A stretch of 23,509 bases of DNA from Asterionellopsis glacialis (GCA_014885115.2 WKLE02000101.1:1-23509); one strand, 5' to 3'; numbered from the stretch's first letter, positions 1 through 9,690 are shown. The notes: generated from the letters alone by a model not told the origin. A program made the numbers and translations.

Positions 1-92
1 ACTTAAATCTCTCAGTTTCATGTCAAGACTGAACAGATATCCTTTTCTGATGAGTGTACCTAGCACTTTACCAATTTGTTTTTAAACAGGTC

Positions 93-254
93 TTAATTGG
101 GCCAGATTACTGAAATTTGTTCCTGAAGTAAGTTCAGCCAGTCATGTAATTTACCAAAAAAAGGGGCTTGGTAAAGATCAATAAGCACCCCTGTAATGAA
201 TTCTTTATCATCAGGAACTGCTGGAATTGAAGTATCATTAGGAAGAACTATCAT
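93..254 (-). pseudogene. Unidentified short coding-like fragment (possible terminal exon or gene relic)
   Basis: Reading the minus strand from an ATG at 254 gives 53 codons ending in TAA at 93. The frame stays open five codons further up, to a TAG at 270-272 that could also be the AG of a splice acceptor. The peptide has ordinary protein composition (it contains PDDKEFITG, LIDLYQAPFF and LHDWLNLLQEQ). In another frame, 1-81 on the same strand also reads as coding-like, including LFSLDMK, which loosely resembles motif A of retroelement reverse transcriptases. The two pieces are out of frame with each other. A decayed element or gene, or the 3' exon of a gene cut by the window edge, would both fit. 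I do not recognise the family. Confidence 0.25.
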
Positions 255-374
255 AAAAACAATGTAAGGCTACTGTATATCACACCTGATCTTACCTGGA
301 TCTACACGTCATCATCCAGTGGTGTCAACAGATTAAAGAAACTCATTTGCACTATTGCGCTAATAATAGAGATC

Positions 375-381
375 AAAAAAA
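375..381 (-). terminator. Pol III-type T7 terminator of the tRNA-Asn gene
   Basis: Seven consecutive T residues on the minus strand lie 15 nt beyond the discriminator base of the tRNA-like gene. This is the position and length expected for RNA polymerase III termination, and it argues that the locus is or recently was transcribed. Confidence 0.5.
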
Positions 382-396
382 GGGGATTGACTTAGT

Positions 397-469
397 CTTT
401 CGATACTGGGATTGAACCGGTGGCCTTAAGATTAACAGTCTCACGCTCTACCAACTGAGATAATCGAGA
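397..469 (-). tRNA. tRNA-Asn (anticodon GTT), possibly degenerate
   Basis: On the minus strand a 73-nt cloverleaf can be folded: acceptor TCTCGAT/ATCGAAA, D arm with AGTTGGTA, anticodon stem TGAGA/TCTTA around loop CTGTTAA (anticodon GTT, Asn), variable loop, and T arm ACCGG-TTCAATC-CCAGT. The B box (GGTTCAATCC) is intact and no CCA is encoded, as expected for a eukaryote. There is no intron. Three stems each carry one mismatch: C-A in the acceptor, T-C at the first D-stem pair where G-C is usual, and C-A in the T stem. This could be an active gene with relaxed stems or a recent tRNA pseudogene. Confidence 0.7.
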
Positions 470-712
470 TGGCGGTTGACGCACAGACGAAAAAGTTATA
501 TTATGTAAATTAATGTTTTGGGTCTACCGTCTCGCGCAGATCGACCCCGACACATAATAATATAACAGGTACTGAAAAAACCAATCTTGTCAAACAAACA
601 CCACAATTCAAGATACTGCACTTGATCGAGACCCGTGTGCCTGCTGGTATCCTGTCAAACAACGTTACAAAGTACAATACGACGAAAAAAGTCTCTATTG
701 AATGCTATCATA

Positions 713-2071
713 ATGATTGCCCCAAAGTTCATCATTCTTTCTACATTCTTTGCCTTTGTTTTGATCACGGCGAAGGCCAAAGCTGAGGAGGTTGCTTGTG
801 ACGATGCTGGTGACGAAGACTGTGCCTTAACGAACCAAGTCTGTACTTTCAATGGTACAGAGAACATTTGTGGCGAATGTCGGAATGGGTTTATCCAAAT
901 CAGAAATTCCCCATGTGTCAGTATAGAGGATTTAGATATCAAAAGTTTCTTTGACAATTATGAGCCAAAGTACAGCAAACGTTCTTCCATCACCGATGAG
1001 GAACGTCTTGAATTATTGATCAAGGTAGCTAAGTATATTTCGGAATACAATGCCCAAGTACCACCACCGAAGTTTCGACTCGGTTTGACGGCGTTTACTG
1101 CGGATACTGCTGAAGATATGGAGGACAGGGCTGGTTTAGTTATCAACGACGACCCAGCAGGACTGGAAACCTTTCAATTTGGAGCCAAGGAGGAAGATCT
1201 CCCATCAAAGATTGACTGGGTAGCAGATAGAGCCGTAACGAGCGTGAAGGACCAAGGGCGATGTGGTTGTTGTTGGGCTGTGTCAGTTGCGGGGGCCATT
1301 GAGGGAGCAGCTGCTATTACAAGTAACTTCACATACCTGCAAAGCGTATCTTTCCAGCAATTTATATCGTGTAATCATATCAATGGAGGATGTGATGGTG
1401 GGGACACTGACTGGGCGTTGCTTTATGCGAATATTAATCGGTTTGGCGGCATGGCAACACTCAATGAATACCCCTACACAGATGAAAAAGGTGATACTAC
1501 GGACACATGTGATCTGAACAACCAGGAGCTTGCTGTAAATCCCAGTCAATTGCGAATTGTTACTGATTATTTTGACAACGATACGTTTGAACAACGCCTC
1601 GCAAAAATGAAGGAAGCAGTCGCAAGACAACCTATCAGTGTCGTTATAAAGTCAGCATGTAGGACACTCAGTAACTACAGAAAGGGGGTTATCAACGACG
1701 ATGGGAGTTGCTCATGTGATACGGCTTCTTGTATCGACCATGCAATATTACTTGTTGGGTATAATGATGACGCTGATACTCCCTACTGGGTACTAAAGAA
1801 CAGCTGGGGTACTGGGTGGGGAGAAGGTGGTTATTTCCGTGTTGCACAGAAAAATCCAAGAGGCGTAAATTCATGGGGACTTTTTGGAATGTTAGCACAC
1901 GGGAGCGTACCACTCCAAGCCTTGAATGTGACAAGTGAAGTTTACGATAAACCCCAAGAGATTGATGACTTTGAGACTTGGAAAATTATTCTGATCTCTG
2001 TTGCCTGTATCGTGGTGGTCATAGGCGTTGTACACATTGTTAAGGAGTTCCTCAACAGCAGGCGAAAATGA
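713..2071 (+). CDS. Papain-family (C1A) cysteine protease with N-terminal Cys-rich module and C-terminal membrane anchor
   Basis: This 452-residue protein is an intronless peptidase C1A that should cleave proteins in a secretory, lysosomal or vacuolar compartment or at the cell surface. The first in-frame ATG (713) starts a clear signal peptide (residues 1 to about 24, ending AKAKA). A Cys-rich segment at about 29-68 with CG-C and GF spacing looks EGF-like. A prodomain precedes the mature enzyme at about residue 166. Catalytic residues are present: oxyanion Gln181, nucleophile Cys187 in CGCCWA, His343 in DHAILLVGY and Asn363 in KNSWGTGWG, plus the GGCDGG motif. A hydrophobic helix at about 423-443 followed by a basic tail (NSRRK) predicts a type I anchor, which most secreted papains lack. 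There is no ERFNIN-type prodomain that I can see. Family is secure; location is inferred. Confidence 0.93.
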   Translation: MIAPKFIILSTFFAFVLITAKAKAEEVACDDAGDEDCALTNQVCTFNGTENICGECRNGFIQIRNSPCVSIEDLDIKSFFDNYEPKYSKRSSITDEERLELLIKVAKYISEYNAQVPPPKFRLGLTAFTADTAEDMEDRAGLVINDDPAGLETFQFGAKEEDLPSKIDWVADRAVTSVKDQGRCGCCWAVSVAGAIEGAAAITSNFTYLQSVSFQQFISCNHINGGCDGGDTDWALLYANINRFGGMATLNEYPYTDEKGDTTDTCDLNNQELAVNPSQLRIVTDYFDNDTFEQRLAKMKEAVARQPISVVIKSACRTLSNYRKGVINDDGSCSCDTASCIDHAILLVGYNDDADTPYWVLKNSWGTGWGEGGYFRVAQKNPRGVNSWGLFGMLAHGSVPLQALNVTSEVYDKPQEIDDFETWKIILISVACIVVVIGVVHIVKEFLNSRRK

Positions 2072-2915
2072 ACGACGAGCAAATAATGATGAATATAACG
2101 CAGAGTGGTTCTGTACCTCAACTGACGGTTTTATAAAAATATAGAACAACACAGTTCTAAGTTGCTTTATAAATTTATTCGTGTATGCACGACATCATCG
2201 CTAATAAGAGGATTCACATGTGCTTGTACAGTTAACATCAGCACTCCTTGTTGTAAAAAATGCAAATGATGCCAATCAAGAGTAGAGCCATAGAAGCCAA
2301 CACCAAAGACCTGCCGTTGTACAAACAAAGAATGATCCATATTTGTTAAAACATTCGAAAGATGTTTAAGTTTCTCCCAGAAGTTTTTATTTTTATAATA
2401 GTAGTCTAATTTTTTGCCTGTATGGTGAAGAGCAAACAAATCGAGATGTGAAACTTGTGTCTACAGAAGGATTCTACCAGTATTTCATAGAAACAAAAGC
2501 CTCCGTCATACTAAACACACAAAGTGTAGACTTGTTCCGTTATTTCTTCTGCACATTCAAAATCAAACTCTTGTGCCCACATTTCTTGTGTAAACCCTAC
2601 CAATACGTATCTCTTGAAGAAAGAAGAAAGCAACACTAGTCACATTTCTCCTTATCATTGCAGTCCATCTTGTTTCCTCAAAGAACACCTAAGACCACCC
2701 AATTCCCCTTCTCCTGTATCAGCTTTGTAACCTAAATATGATAAAAAGTATGTATAATAATAAACCTGTGATGAAGAATTTAAAACTCCTGTTTTGTGTG
2801 TATGTATAAAAAGCAAGCAAGTTCGAGGCTTTGAACTGAATTATCTTGGATGGATATAGATGATAATAATACACAACGTTCTCAATAAATCATCACCTTT
2901 CCCGTAATATTTTCA
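2072..2915. other. Intergenic spacer between convergent protease and RBM39 genes
   Basis: This 844-bp AT-rich spacer should hold both 3' UTRs. No RNA gene or repeat is apparent. The only notable thing is a 98-codon stop-free minus-strand frame at 2167-2460 whose first ATG is at 2340. It resembles no family I know and is treated as unproven. Confidence 0.6.
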
Positions 2916-5465
2916 TTACGAACTCTTTTTGACTGTAGATGGCAAGTCCTCATCTCTCACATACTCTACACGTAATTGTCTCTTATCAAACCACCGACCT
3001 GCAAGGGTGGAAGCACATGTTTTAGCACCATCAATAGTTTCAAAAGTTGCGTAAATCTTACCACCCGGTTCCTTAGACATTATTGTGACAGACGAAATTT
3101 TGCCATATTTGGCGCACTCCTCCTCAAAATCTAGACGAATTTCTTCTTCCCACCCTTGTTCAGTCTCTTCATCCTTGTTGAACATGTTGTGCACCAAAAG
3201 ATTTGCCGACGGTTCACCAGTAATCTTCTTCGGATCATTGTCTTCAATACCAGGGACAGCTGTTGTAGTAGGAGCAATGGCAGAAGGAGCAGTTGCTGCC
3301 ATCACAGCCGCGGTGGTGGCTACAGCAGTGGGTACAACTGGTGGAGGGATAACTGCCGCTGCTCCTGCAGATGCTGCTGCAGCAGCGGCCACTGTTGGTA
3401 ATGGTGCCGTAATACCACCAAAAGCTGCATCTAATGCAGCTTCAGCAACACTCGCCACAGCATCTTGGGCAGCTGTTGCTCCAGGTGCAGTTGCCACCGT
3501 CGCCGTAGCAGCACCAACAGTACTTGTGGACGGGACTGGTATCCCTTGTACCTGTGCAAGTGCCAAATGTGCATTGGAGATTCTTGTAGGTGCATCATCT
3601 GGGAATTCTTCAGATGTACGAAGTTCTACACCAGGTACAGATGATGTTTGATTTGCCCATCCTGTCTTTAATGGCCGTCCCACTAAAATTTGTCCTGCCA
3701 TAGTTTGAATGGCAAGATTGGCTGCTGTGGGTTCTCTAAATTGCAAAAACGCAAATCCTCTTGAAAGACCTGTTGCTGGATCTTTTTGAAAATGAATTTT
3801 TACAAGTTGTCCAAAGGGGGAAAAGATGACTTTCAAGTGATCTGCAGTTACGGTCCGGTCTAAATTCCCAATATAGGCTCGTTGAGACTCGTAGGCCTTG
3901 CCATCCGCTCCCAGCAAAACAGCCCCTGTACCAGCAGCACCGCTAAGACTACCACCATTAGCTGCATTCGCAGTTTGATGGATTGAAGCAGCAACATAGT
4001 TCTTTTCAGCTTCTGACGCCTTCACTAAGATAGGGAATCGCTGAAAGTCAGGAGGTTTGCCACCGACAGCAATAGCCTTGGGAACATCTTCAAGACGTCC
4101 TAGTTCAACGTAAGCACATCCCTTGTGACGTCCAGTACGTTTATCCTTAAGCAAGATAACATCATTCACCTTGCAGTTGACACTTTTTTTAAAGAATCGC
4201 TTAAGGTCCTTTTCAGTCGTACGCATAATGAGTTGTGAAACAAAGACAGTACGTTGATCCTTTGTGAGTGCATCTTTTCTTTTTTTCTCCTCCAGTTCTT
4301 CCTTGGGCATTTTCTTCTTTTTTCTTCTACTGTGAGTTGAAGATGATGACAATGATGAATTAGAATCACTTCCACTAGAATGAGACGAATATGAATCAGC
4401 AGAAGGAGATCTTGAACGTCGTCGGGATCGTCGATGTCTAGGACTACGATGGCGCGATAGTCTACTTGAGCGGCCTCTCCGTCCCCCGCCTCGACTATGA
4501 TCATCGTGTGATGAGGAATAACTATGAGTAGATCGACTAGAACCACTTCGACTCACACTACTACTGGGTGACCTTGATCGAGAACTCGATCTTGACCTTG
4601 ATCGTGATGGAGATCTACTATCACTTGAATAACTCCGAGAAGATCCGGAACTGTGACTGCTACGTGATCTAGACCGTGATCGCCGACCTGGTCCTCCACC
4701 GCCTCCACCACCGTATCTTGAGGGTGGCGAAGGACCACCACCGCTACCACCACCAGCATTTCCTCGTCGGTCGTAGAATCGATCCCGTTCCCACATGTCT
4801 CTGTCCCTTGGATGAGGAGGACCGGATCTCCAATCATCTGGACCTCCTCGTGGTGGAGGACCACCAGGACCAGGACCAGGACCAGGACCACCACCGTAGC
4901 GTCCACCATAATGTGATGGTGGTGGTGGAGGTAATCCTCGATCCCAATCATTCCATCCCGGTGGTGGAGGTCCACGATCACGAAAATTAGGAGGCAGTCC
5001 CGGCGGTGGACCTCGATTCCAATTTTGAGGAGACATTCTACCACCGTTACGATTGTCGCCAGCACCACCACCACGTCCTGCGTTTTCACGATCACGGCGT
5101 CTTCTCCCTCTTCTTCGTCGCCGACGGCTACCATTACGATTCTTGGAGGGTGACTTTTCGTCATCGTCGTCTTCATTGTCGTTCTCTACAACGTCATTGT
5201 GTTTTCGTTTCTTACTTGCAGTGTCATCATCATTCTTGCTGTTGTTGTTGTTGTTGTTGTCCTGGTCCTTGGTGGCCTTGCCTTCTTTATCTTTGTCATT
5301 ATCGGTACTATTCTTTCTTCGTTTTTCCTCTGCTCGATGTTTCAAGCGTTCCCGTAAGCGTTGTTCTTCTGCTTCGACAGAAACACTCTTTTTGCTGTTG
5401 TTCTTGTCTCCCTCCACAACAGCTGGATTAGGTTGTTGTTCTGGAGAAGAACCTTTTTCTACCAT
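2916..5465 (-). CDS. RBM39: RBM39/CAPER-type SR-rich splicing factor (RRM-RRM-UHM)
   Basis: This single-exon gene encodes 849 residues. The first 400 are low complexity: an acidic/Lys region with an Asn run, an Arg cluster (about 114-124), Gly/Pro repeats including GPGPGPGPGG, then an RS domain (about 262-350). RRM1 spans about 405-483 (RNP1 HKGCAYVEL). RRM2 spans about 527-604 (RNP2 AYIGNL, RNP1 SRGFAFLQF). After an Ala/Thr/Pro-rich linker comes a U2AF-homology motif at about 751-836, with the MFN...GWEEEI...EEC core and the RWF signature that binds Trp-containing ligand motifs such as those of SF3B1. This order is that of RBM39/CAPERalpha, a nuclear factor in 3' splice-site recognition. It is about 320 residues longer than human RBM39, mostly through the disordered N-terminus. 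It is head-to-head with NAT10. Confidence 0.93.
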   Translation of the reverse strand: MVEKGSSPEQQPNPAVVEGDKNNSKKSVSVEAEEQRLRERLKHRAEEKRRKNSTDNDKDKEGKATKDQDNNNNNNSKNDDDTASKKRKHNDVVENDNEDDDDEKSPSKNRNGSRRRRRRGRRRRDRENAGRGGGAGDNRNGGRMSPQNWNRGPPPGLPPNFRDRGPPPPGWNDWDRGLPPPPPSHYGGRYGGGPGPGPGPGGPPPRGGPDDWRSGPPHPRDRDMWERDRFYDRRGNAGGGSGGGPSPPSRYGGGGGGGPGRRSRSRSRSSHSSGSSRSYSSDSRSPSRSRSRSSSRSRSPSSSVSRSGSSRSTHSYSSSHDDHSRGGGRRGRSSRLSRHRSPRHRRSRRRSRSPSADSYSSHSSGSDSNSSLSSSSTHSRRKKKKMPKEELEEKKRKDALTKDQRTVFVSQLIMRTTEKDLKRFFKKSVNCKVNDVILLKDKRTGRHKGCAYVELGRLEDVPKAIAVGGKPPDFQRFPILVKASEAEKNYVAASIHQTANAANGGSLSGAAGTGAVLLGADGKAYESQRAYIGNLDRTVTADHLKVIFSPFGQLVKIHFQKDPATGLSRGFAFLQFREPTAANLAIQTMAGQILVGRPLKTGWANQTSSVPGVELRTSEEFPDDAPTRISNAHLALAQVQGIPVPSTSTVGAATATVATAPGATAAQDAVASVAEAALDAAFGGITAPLPTVAAAAAASAGAAAVIPPPVVPTAVATTAAVMAATAPSAIAPTTTAVPGIEDNDPKKITGEPSANLLVHNMFNKDEETEQGWEEEIRLDFEEECAKYGKISSVTIMSKEPGGKIYATFETIDGAKTCASTLAGRWFDKRQLRVEYVRDEDLPSTVKKSS

Positions 5466-6163
5466 TTTAATATACTTGATTTATTCTTCACAGCAGCTTC
5501 TTTCAATAATCGTTGCTCAAAGCTTGCTCGTTTTGTGGCGTTCCTAGACTAATAATCGCTTGCAATTGTTGCTAGTGTTCTGTTCGTGCGTTTACTGTTG
5601 TGATTCCATGGAACCAAATGGAGAAATAATGCGGGTAACCGAAACGAGAGAGTTATGGGAAGAAAGTAGAAGGGGTGCCGCGGTGCAGGAAGAAGTGGTG
5701 CCGGCCCGCCCCACACCATGAGAATTTTACGCGTGTGTCAAAAATCGCACGGAGAAAGGGCGACGCAAGCAATATCTAAGAAGGATTTTTCCGGGGGCGC
5801 TGTCCAACCGTAGTAGGCATACTAAATCCTACAGAAGACGGGAATCCAATGGGTTATGAGTATAAAATCTGGCACCATTCGATCTTAAAAAAAAAAAAGA
5901 TGAGACACATCAAAGCAATCTGTGTCGGCATGTAACATTTTCTTGTTAGTTTTCTTTTCACCATTGGTTTTGGAAGAAAGAACAAATCTGATTATCTCTT
6001 CCATCCAAACACCACAAACAACTAACTGTCGTCGTCACGTCTGTTGTCTGCCAAATACACAACCAAGGTACACACCACTTTTTGGGTGAATAAATAAAAT
6101 AGAGTTCAGTAGTATAGAACGACACTGCCAAAAACAACAACAATTACATTTTGAAAAATCACA
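5466..6163. promoter_or_regulatory. Shared divergent upstream region of RBM39 (-) and NAT10 (+)
   Basis: These 698 bp separate the two divergent start codons and should contain both promoters and 5' UTRs. About 5660-5780 is clearly richer in GC and CpG than its surroundings (GCCGCGG, GGCCCGCCCC, ACGCGTGTG), as a core promoter might be. A run of 12 A starts at 5887. I see no TATA box I would commit to and no gene. Confidence 0.5.
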
Positions 6164-9100
6164 ATGGTTCGTAAGAAATTAGATGAACGTGTCCGTACAT
6201 TAATTGAACGGGGTGTGGTAACGAAACAACGTTCACTCCTATGTTTAGTGGGTGATCATGGGAAAGATCAAGTGCCTAATTTATACCAACTCTTGACCAA
6301 GACAAGTGTGAAGACACGTCCCAAGGTGTTGTGGTGTTACAAGAAAGAATTAGGGTTTTCCTCTCACAAAAAGAAGCGCATGAAAAAGATTAAACGTGAC
6401 AAGGCACGAGGATTAGCCAAGGGCAGTACCAACAATGAGTACAATACAGCCGCAGATAACTTTGAATTGTTCATTTCTTCTACAGATATTAATTGGTGTT
6501 ATTACAAAGATACCCATCGTGTACTAGGTTCGACCGTGGGTGTGTTAGTCTTGCAAGACTTTGAAGCATTGACACCAAATATTATGGCACGTACTATTGA
6601 AACTGTAGAAGGTGGGGGATTGGTTATTTTTCTAATGAGGACGGTCAAATCATTAAAACAATTATATACCATGACAATGGATGTACATTCAAGATACCGT
6701 ACCGAGGCATCGGGTGATTTAGTACCACGATTTAATGAACGATTCATTCTAACCTTGGGTAAATGTTCAAATTGTTTGGTTTGTGATGATGAATTAAATG
6801 TTTTGCCCTTATCCAAAAAGGCATTGAAAAAGTTGGGTACCGAGAACTTTGCCAAGGGTGATGCAGGTGAAGTTTTGATGCCATCACCGCGTAAGGAAGA
6901 TATGGAACTTCAAGAATTACAAGAATCATTAGCTGATACACCCCATGTAGGTGTTTTGGTAGATATGGCAAAAACGTTAGATCAAGCCAAGGCACTTTTA
7001 GTATTTTTAGAGGCTTGTGCGGAAAAGACACAAAAGAATACGACTGTTGCCATGACAGCCGCAAGAGGACGTGGTAAATCAGCTGCCATGGGATTATGTT
7101 TGGCTGGTGCTATTTCTTTTGGATATTCTAATATTTGTGTCACTGCACCTGAACCAGAGAATTTAGTTAGCGTGTTTGACTTTTTACTCAAGGGTTTGAC
7201 AGCCTTGAAGTATCAACAGCACTTGGATTATTCTATTACCTATAACAAAGCATCTGGAAGGGATGAAACTAAATGTATCGTAGCTATACAAATTCATCAA
7301 AGTCATCGACAAATGATTCAATATATCCCACCTAACGAATCTGATAAGTTTGCATCAGCAGAATTGGTTGCTATTGATGAGGCAGCTGCCATCCCTCTTC
7401 CTGTTGTCCGTAACTTGATGACAGGAGGTGGAACAGGACGACTTACCTTTATGAGTTCAACTGTCAATGGGTATGAGGGTACAGGTCGTGCTCTTAGTTT
7501 AAAACTTATCAAGGAACTCCGGGATAAAAAGGGAATATCACAAAAAGATGCAGCCGATGCTGCCGCTGGTGCTGTTACAGGACCTCGATCAAACAAACGC
7601 GATGCCAAAGTCCACGAACAGCGATGGGCTGCTGCAGCAGAAGCAGCAGGTGGAGATGGGTCCACATCGTCATCTCTCAAGGAAATTGAATTGTCAACGC
7701 CTATTCGTTATGCTCTTGGTGATCCAGTTGAATCATGGTTAAACAAACTATTGTGCTTGGATTGCGGATCCAGTGCTGGTAGTCTCAAACTGGTAGGAGG
7801 TGCACCTGCTCCGGCTGATTGTGAATTGTACAGTGTTGATCGTGATGCTCTCTTTTCGTATCACAAATTATCAGAAGCATTCTTACAAAAACTGATGAAT
7901 CTCTACACAAGTGCACATTACAAAAATTCACCCAACGATTTACAAATGTTGTCTGATGCACCCGCTCATTCAGTGTTTGTGTTATTGTCACCATCCGCGG
8001 AACAAGATTCAGACTCGCTACCTGATATTTTAGCTGTCGTCCAAGTAGCGTTTGAGGGTAAAATTTCTAGAAAGGCCGTGGAGGCACAACTTGCTCGAGG
8101 ACACAGATCTGCAGGAGATTTGATTCCCTGGACTTTATCTCAACAATTTGGTGACTCTAACTTTGCAAGATTAAGTGGTGCACGAATTGTCCGAATTGCT
8201 ACTCATCCGTCTGTGCAAGGAATGGGATACGGTTCCAGAGCTATTGAACTTTTGTACAGATTTTACAACGGTGAAATGATCAACCTTGGTTCTTCTGGTG
8301 GTGCTGCTGATGATGAAGGTTCCTCAGATGAAGAAGGAGGAGACAACAAGACAGATGATGAAAGTGTTTCGGAAGACGATGACGACGATGATCAGGATAC
8401 TTCCAAGGGTGGAATTCGAGGAGAAAAACTCAAGCCCAGAAAGGAATTGCCACCACTACTACTTCCTCTTACCGAGGTCGAAACCCCCCGGTTGGATTGG
8501 ATCGGTACGTCTTTTGGACTAACCAATCAGCTTCACAAATTTTGGAGTAAAGCTATGATGAAAATGTTGTATCTTCGTCAAACTCCTAATGAACTTACCG
8601 GTGAACACTCCACAATCATGGTGAGAGCACTGCCAAAGCGTACGGGTGTAGATGATGCATGGTTAGCTGCCTTCGTGAAAGACAGCCAACGCCGATTGAT
8701 TTCATTGTTTGGAGGATCTTTCAAATCTATGGACGTCCGAACAGCCATGGCTGTATTAGAGAATATGGAAAGTGTGTCGTCGACGGATGCGCCCGCCAGT
8801 AAGGAGATTGAAAAACGATCAGGATCATCTTGGGGAAAGATTGAAGTTGCAGAACTAAATTACTTTTTAACTCCCCATGATCTGAAACGACTTGAACTGT
8901 ATGGTCGTAATCTCTGTGACCATCACCTTGTAACAGATTTGTTACCAGGTCTTGCTAGACTTTACTTCACTGGAAGATTCGGGTCAGACTTTAAAGTGTC
9001 GAGCTTACAAGCTGCATTACTATGTGGAATAGGTTTGCAACACAAGACTGTGGATAGTCTTAAAGAAGAACTAGGACTCCCATCGAATCAAATTTTGGCC

Positions 9101-9595
9101 ATGTTCAACAAGGCAGTCCGCAAAATGTCTATGGCTCTTAACAGTATCCTCGAAGAAAGTGAAAAGTCTAAGATGTTGGGTGGAAAGGAACGAGCCAAGG
9201 TTGAGAAGGCCGCTGAAAAGATGAAAGATGTGTCACATCAAACTCTTCAAGAAGATGTACAAGAGGCTGCCGATGTGGCCATGAAGAAACTTAAGGAATC
9301 GAAATCTGCCTCATCAACAAATCTTCCTCCCGAGATCATGGAAGATGCTGAAATCATGCAGTATGCCATCAAGGGGTCGGATGAGCAATGGTCTGAAGCA
9401 CTGAAAGAGTCAGAATTAAATGAAAATGGAACAATTGCCATCCGGAGTGTTCAGGAAAAAACTGGAAAACGCAAGTTAGGAGAGGAAGACATTGAAAAGG
9501 AAGGTGAAATGGCGACACCAAATAAAACGTCAAAGAGCAAAAAGAGCAAGTCGTCGAAAAAGAAGAAGTCGTCCAAGAAAACAAGGTCTCAATAA
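6164..9595 (+). CDS. NAT10: RNA cytidine acetyltransferase (NAT10/Kre33)
   Basis: This 1143-residue, intronless protein should place N4-acetylcytidine on 18S rRNA and, with a tRNA-binding adaptor, on tRNA-Ser/Leu, in the nucleolus during small-subunit biogenesis. Similarity to human NAT10 runs from the first residues (MVRKKLDERVRTLIERGV, VLWCYKKELGFSSH). Landmarks are the Walker A stretch TAARGRGKS at 298-306, the Walker B-like DEAAAIP at 405-411, the GNAT acetyl-CoA segment (RIATHPSVQGMGYGSRA, about 677-693) and YLRQTPNELTGEHS at 803-816. A Lys/Ser-rich tail (about 1115-1143) looks like a nucleolar signal. It is about 120 residues longer than the human protein, partly from an Ala-rich insert at about 460-500 and a strongly acidic insert at about 712-745 inside the GNAT region. 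Assignment is secure. Confidence 0.97.
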   Translation: MVRKKLDERVRTLIERGVVTKQRSLLCLVGDHGKDQVPNLYQLLTKTSVKTRPKVLWCYKKELGFSSHKKKRMKKIKRDKARGLAKGSTNNEYNTAADNFELFISSTDINWCYYKDTHRVLGSTVGVLVLQDFEALTPNIMARTIETVEGGGLVIFLMRTVKSLKQLYTMTMDVHSRYRTEASGDLVPRFNERFILTLGKCSNCLVCDDELNVLPLSKKALKKLGTENFAKGDAGEVLMPSPRKEDMELQELQESLADTPHVGVLVDMAKTLDQAKALLVFLEACAEKTQKNTTVAMTAARGRGKSAAMGLCLAGAISFGYSNICVTAPEPENLVSVFDFLLKGLTALKYQQHLDYSITYNKASGRDETKCIVAIQIHQSHRQMIQYIPPNESDKFASAELVAIDEAAAIPLPVVRNLMTGGGTGRLTFMSSTVNGYEGTGRALSLKLIKELRDKKGISQKDAADAAAGAVTGPRSNKRDAKVHEQRWAAAAEAAGGDGSTSSSLKEIELSTPIRYALGDPVESWLNKLLCLDCGSSAGSLKLVGGAPAPADCELYSVDRDALFSYHKLSEAFLQKLMNLYTSAHYKNSPNDLQMLSDAPAHSVFVLLSPSAEQDSDSLPDILAVVQVAFEGKISRKAVEAQLARGHRSAGDLIPWTLSQQFGDSNFARLSGARIVRIATHPSVQGMGYGSRAIELLYRFYNGEMINLGSSGGAADDEGSSDEEGGDNKTDDESVSEDDDDDDQDTSKGGIRGEKLKPRKELPPLLLPLTEVETPRLDWIGTSFGLTNQLHKFWSKAMMKMLYLRQTPNELTGEHSTIMVRALPKRTGVDDAWLAAFVKDSQRRLISLFGGSFKSMDVRTAMAVLENMESVSSTDAPASKEIEKRSGSSWGKIEVAELNYFLTPHDLKRLELYGRNLCDHHLVTDLLPGLARLYFTGRFGSDFKVSSLQAALLCGIGLQHKTVDSLKEELGLPSNQILAMFNKAVRKMSMALNSILEESEKSKMLGGKERAKVEKAAEKMKDVSHQTLQEDVQEAADVAMKKLKESKSASSTNLPPEIMEDAEIMQYAIKGSDEQWSEALKESELNENGTIAIRSVQEKTGKRKLGEEDIEKEGEMATPNKTSKSKKSKSSKKKKSSKKTRSQ

Positions 9596-9690
9596 AAGAT
9601 CTAAAGTCTAGTCTATATAGGTGTTATAATTAAGATTCGCTTTATAACATTATTTGCATAATATTTTTCTGGCTTATTTAGAAGAGGCTA

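Noticed and set aside
283..300. CTTACCTG on the plus strand, resembling the 5' end of U1 snRNA
   Set aside because: The sequence after it does not follow U1, and no Sm site or stem-loops could be recognised; it equals a splice-donor-like string on the other strand.
635..712. Upstream extension of the cysteine protease frame
   Set aside because: It starts with GTG, not ATG, and would bury the signal peptide; ATG 713 is the first in-frame ATG.
4861..4900. Tandem GGACCA repeat as a possible CRISPR or satellite
   Set aside because: It is coding sequence for the Gly-Pro repeat of RBM39; there are no spacers.
3085..5552. Long plus-strand and other-frame ORFs over RBM39
   Set aside because: They are repetitive shadows of the low-complexity Ala, Ser/Arg and Gly/Pro regions of RBM39.
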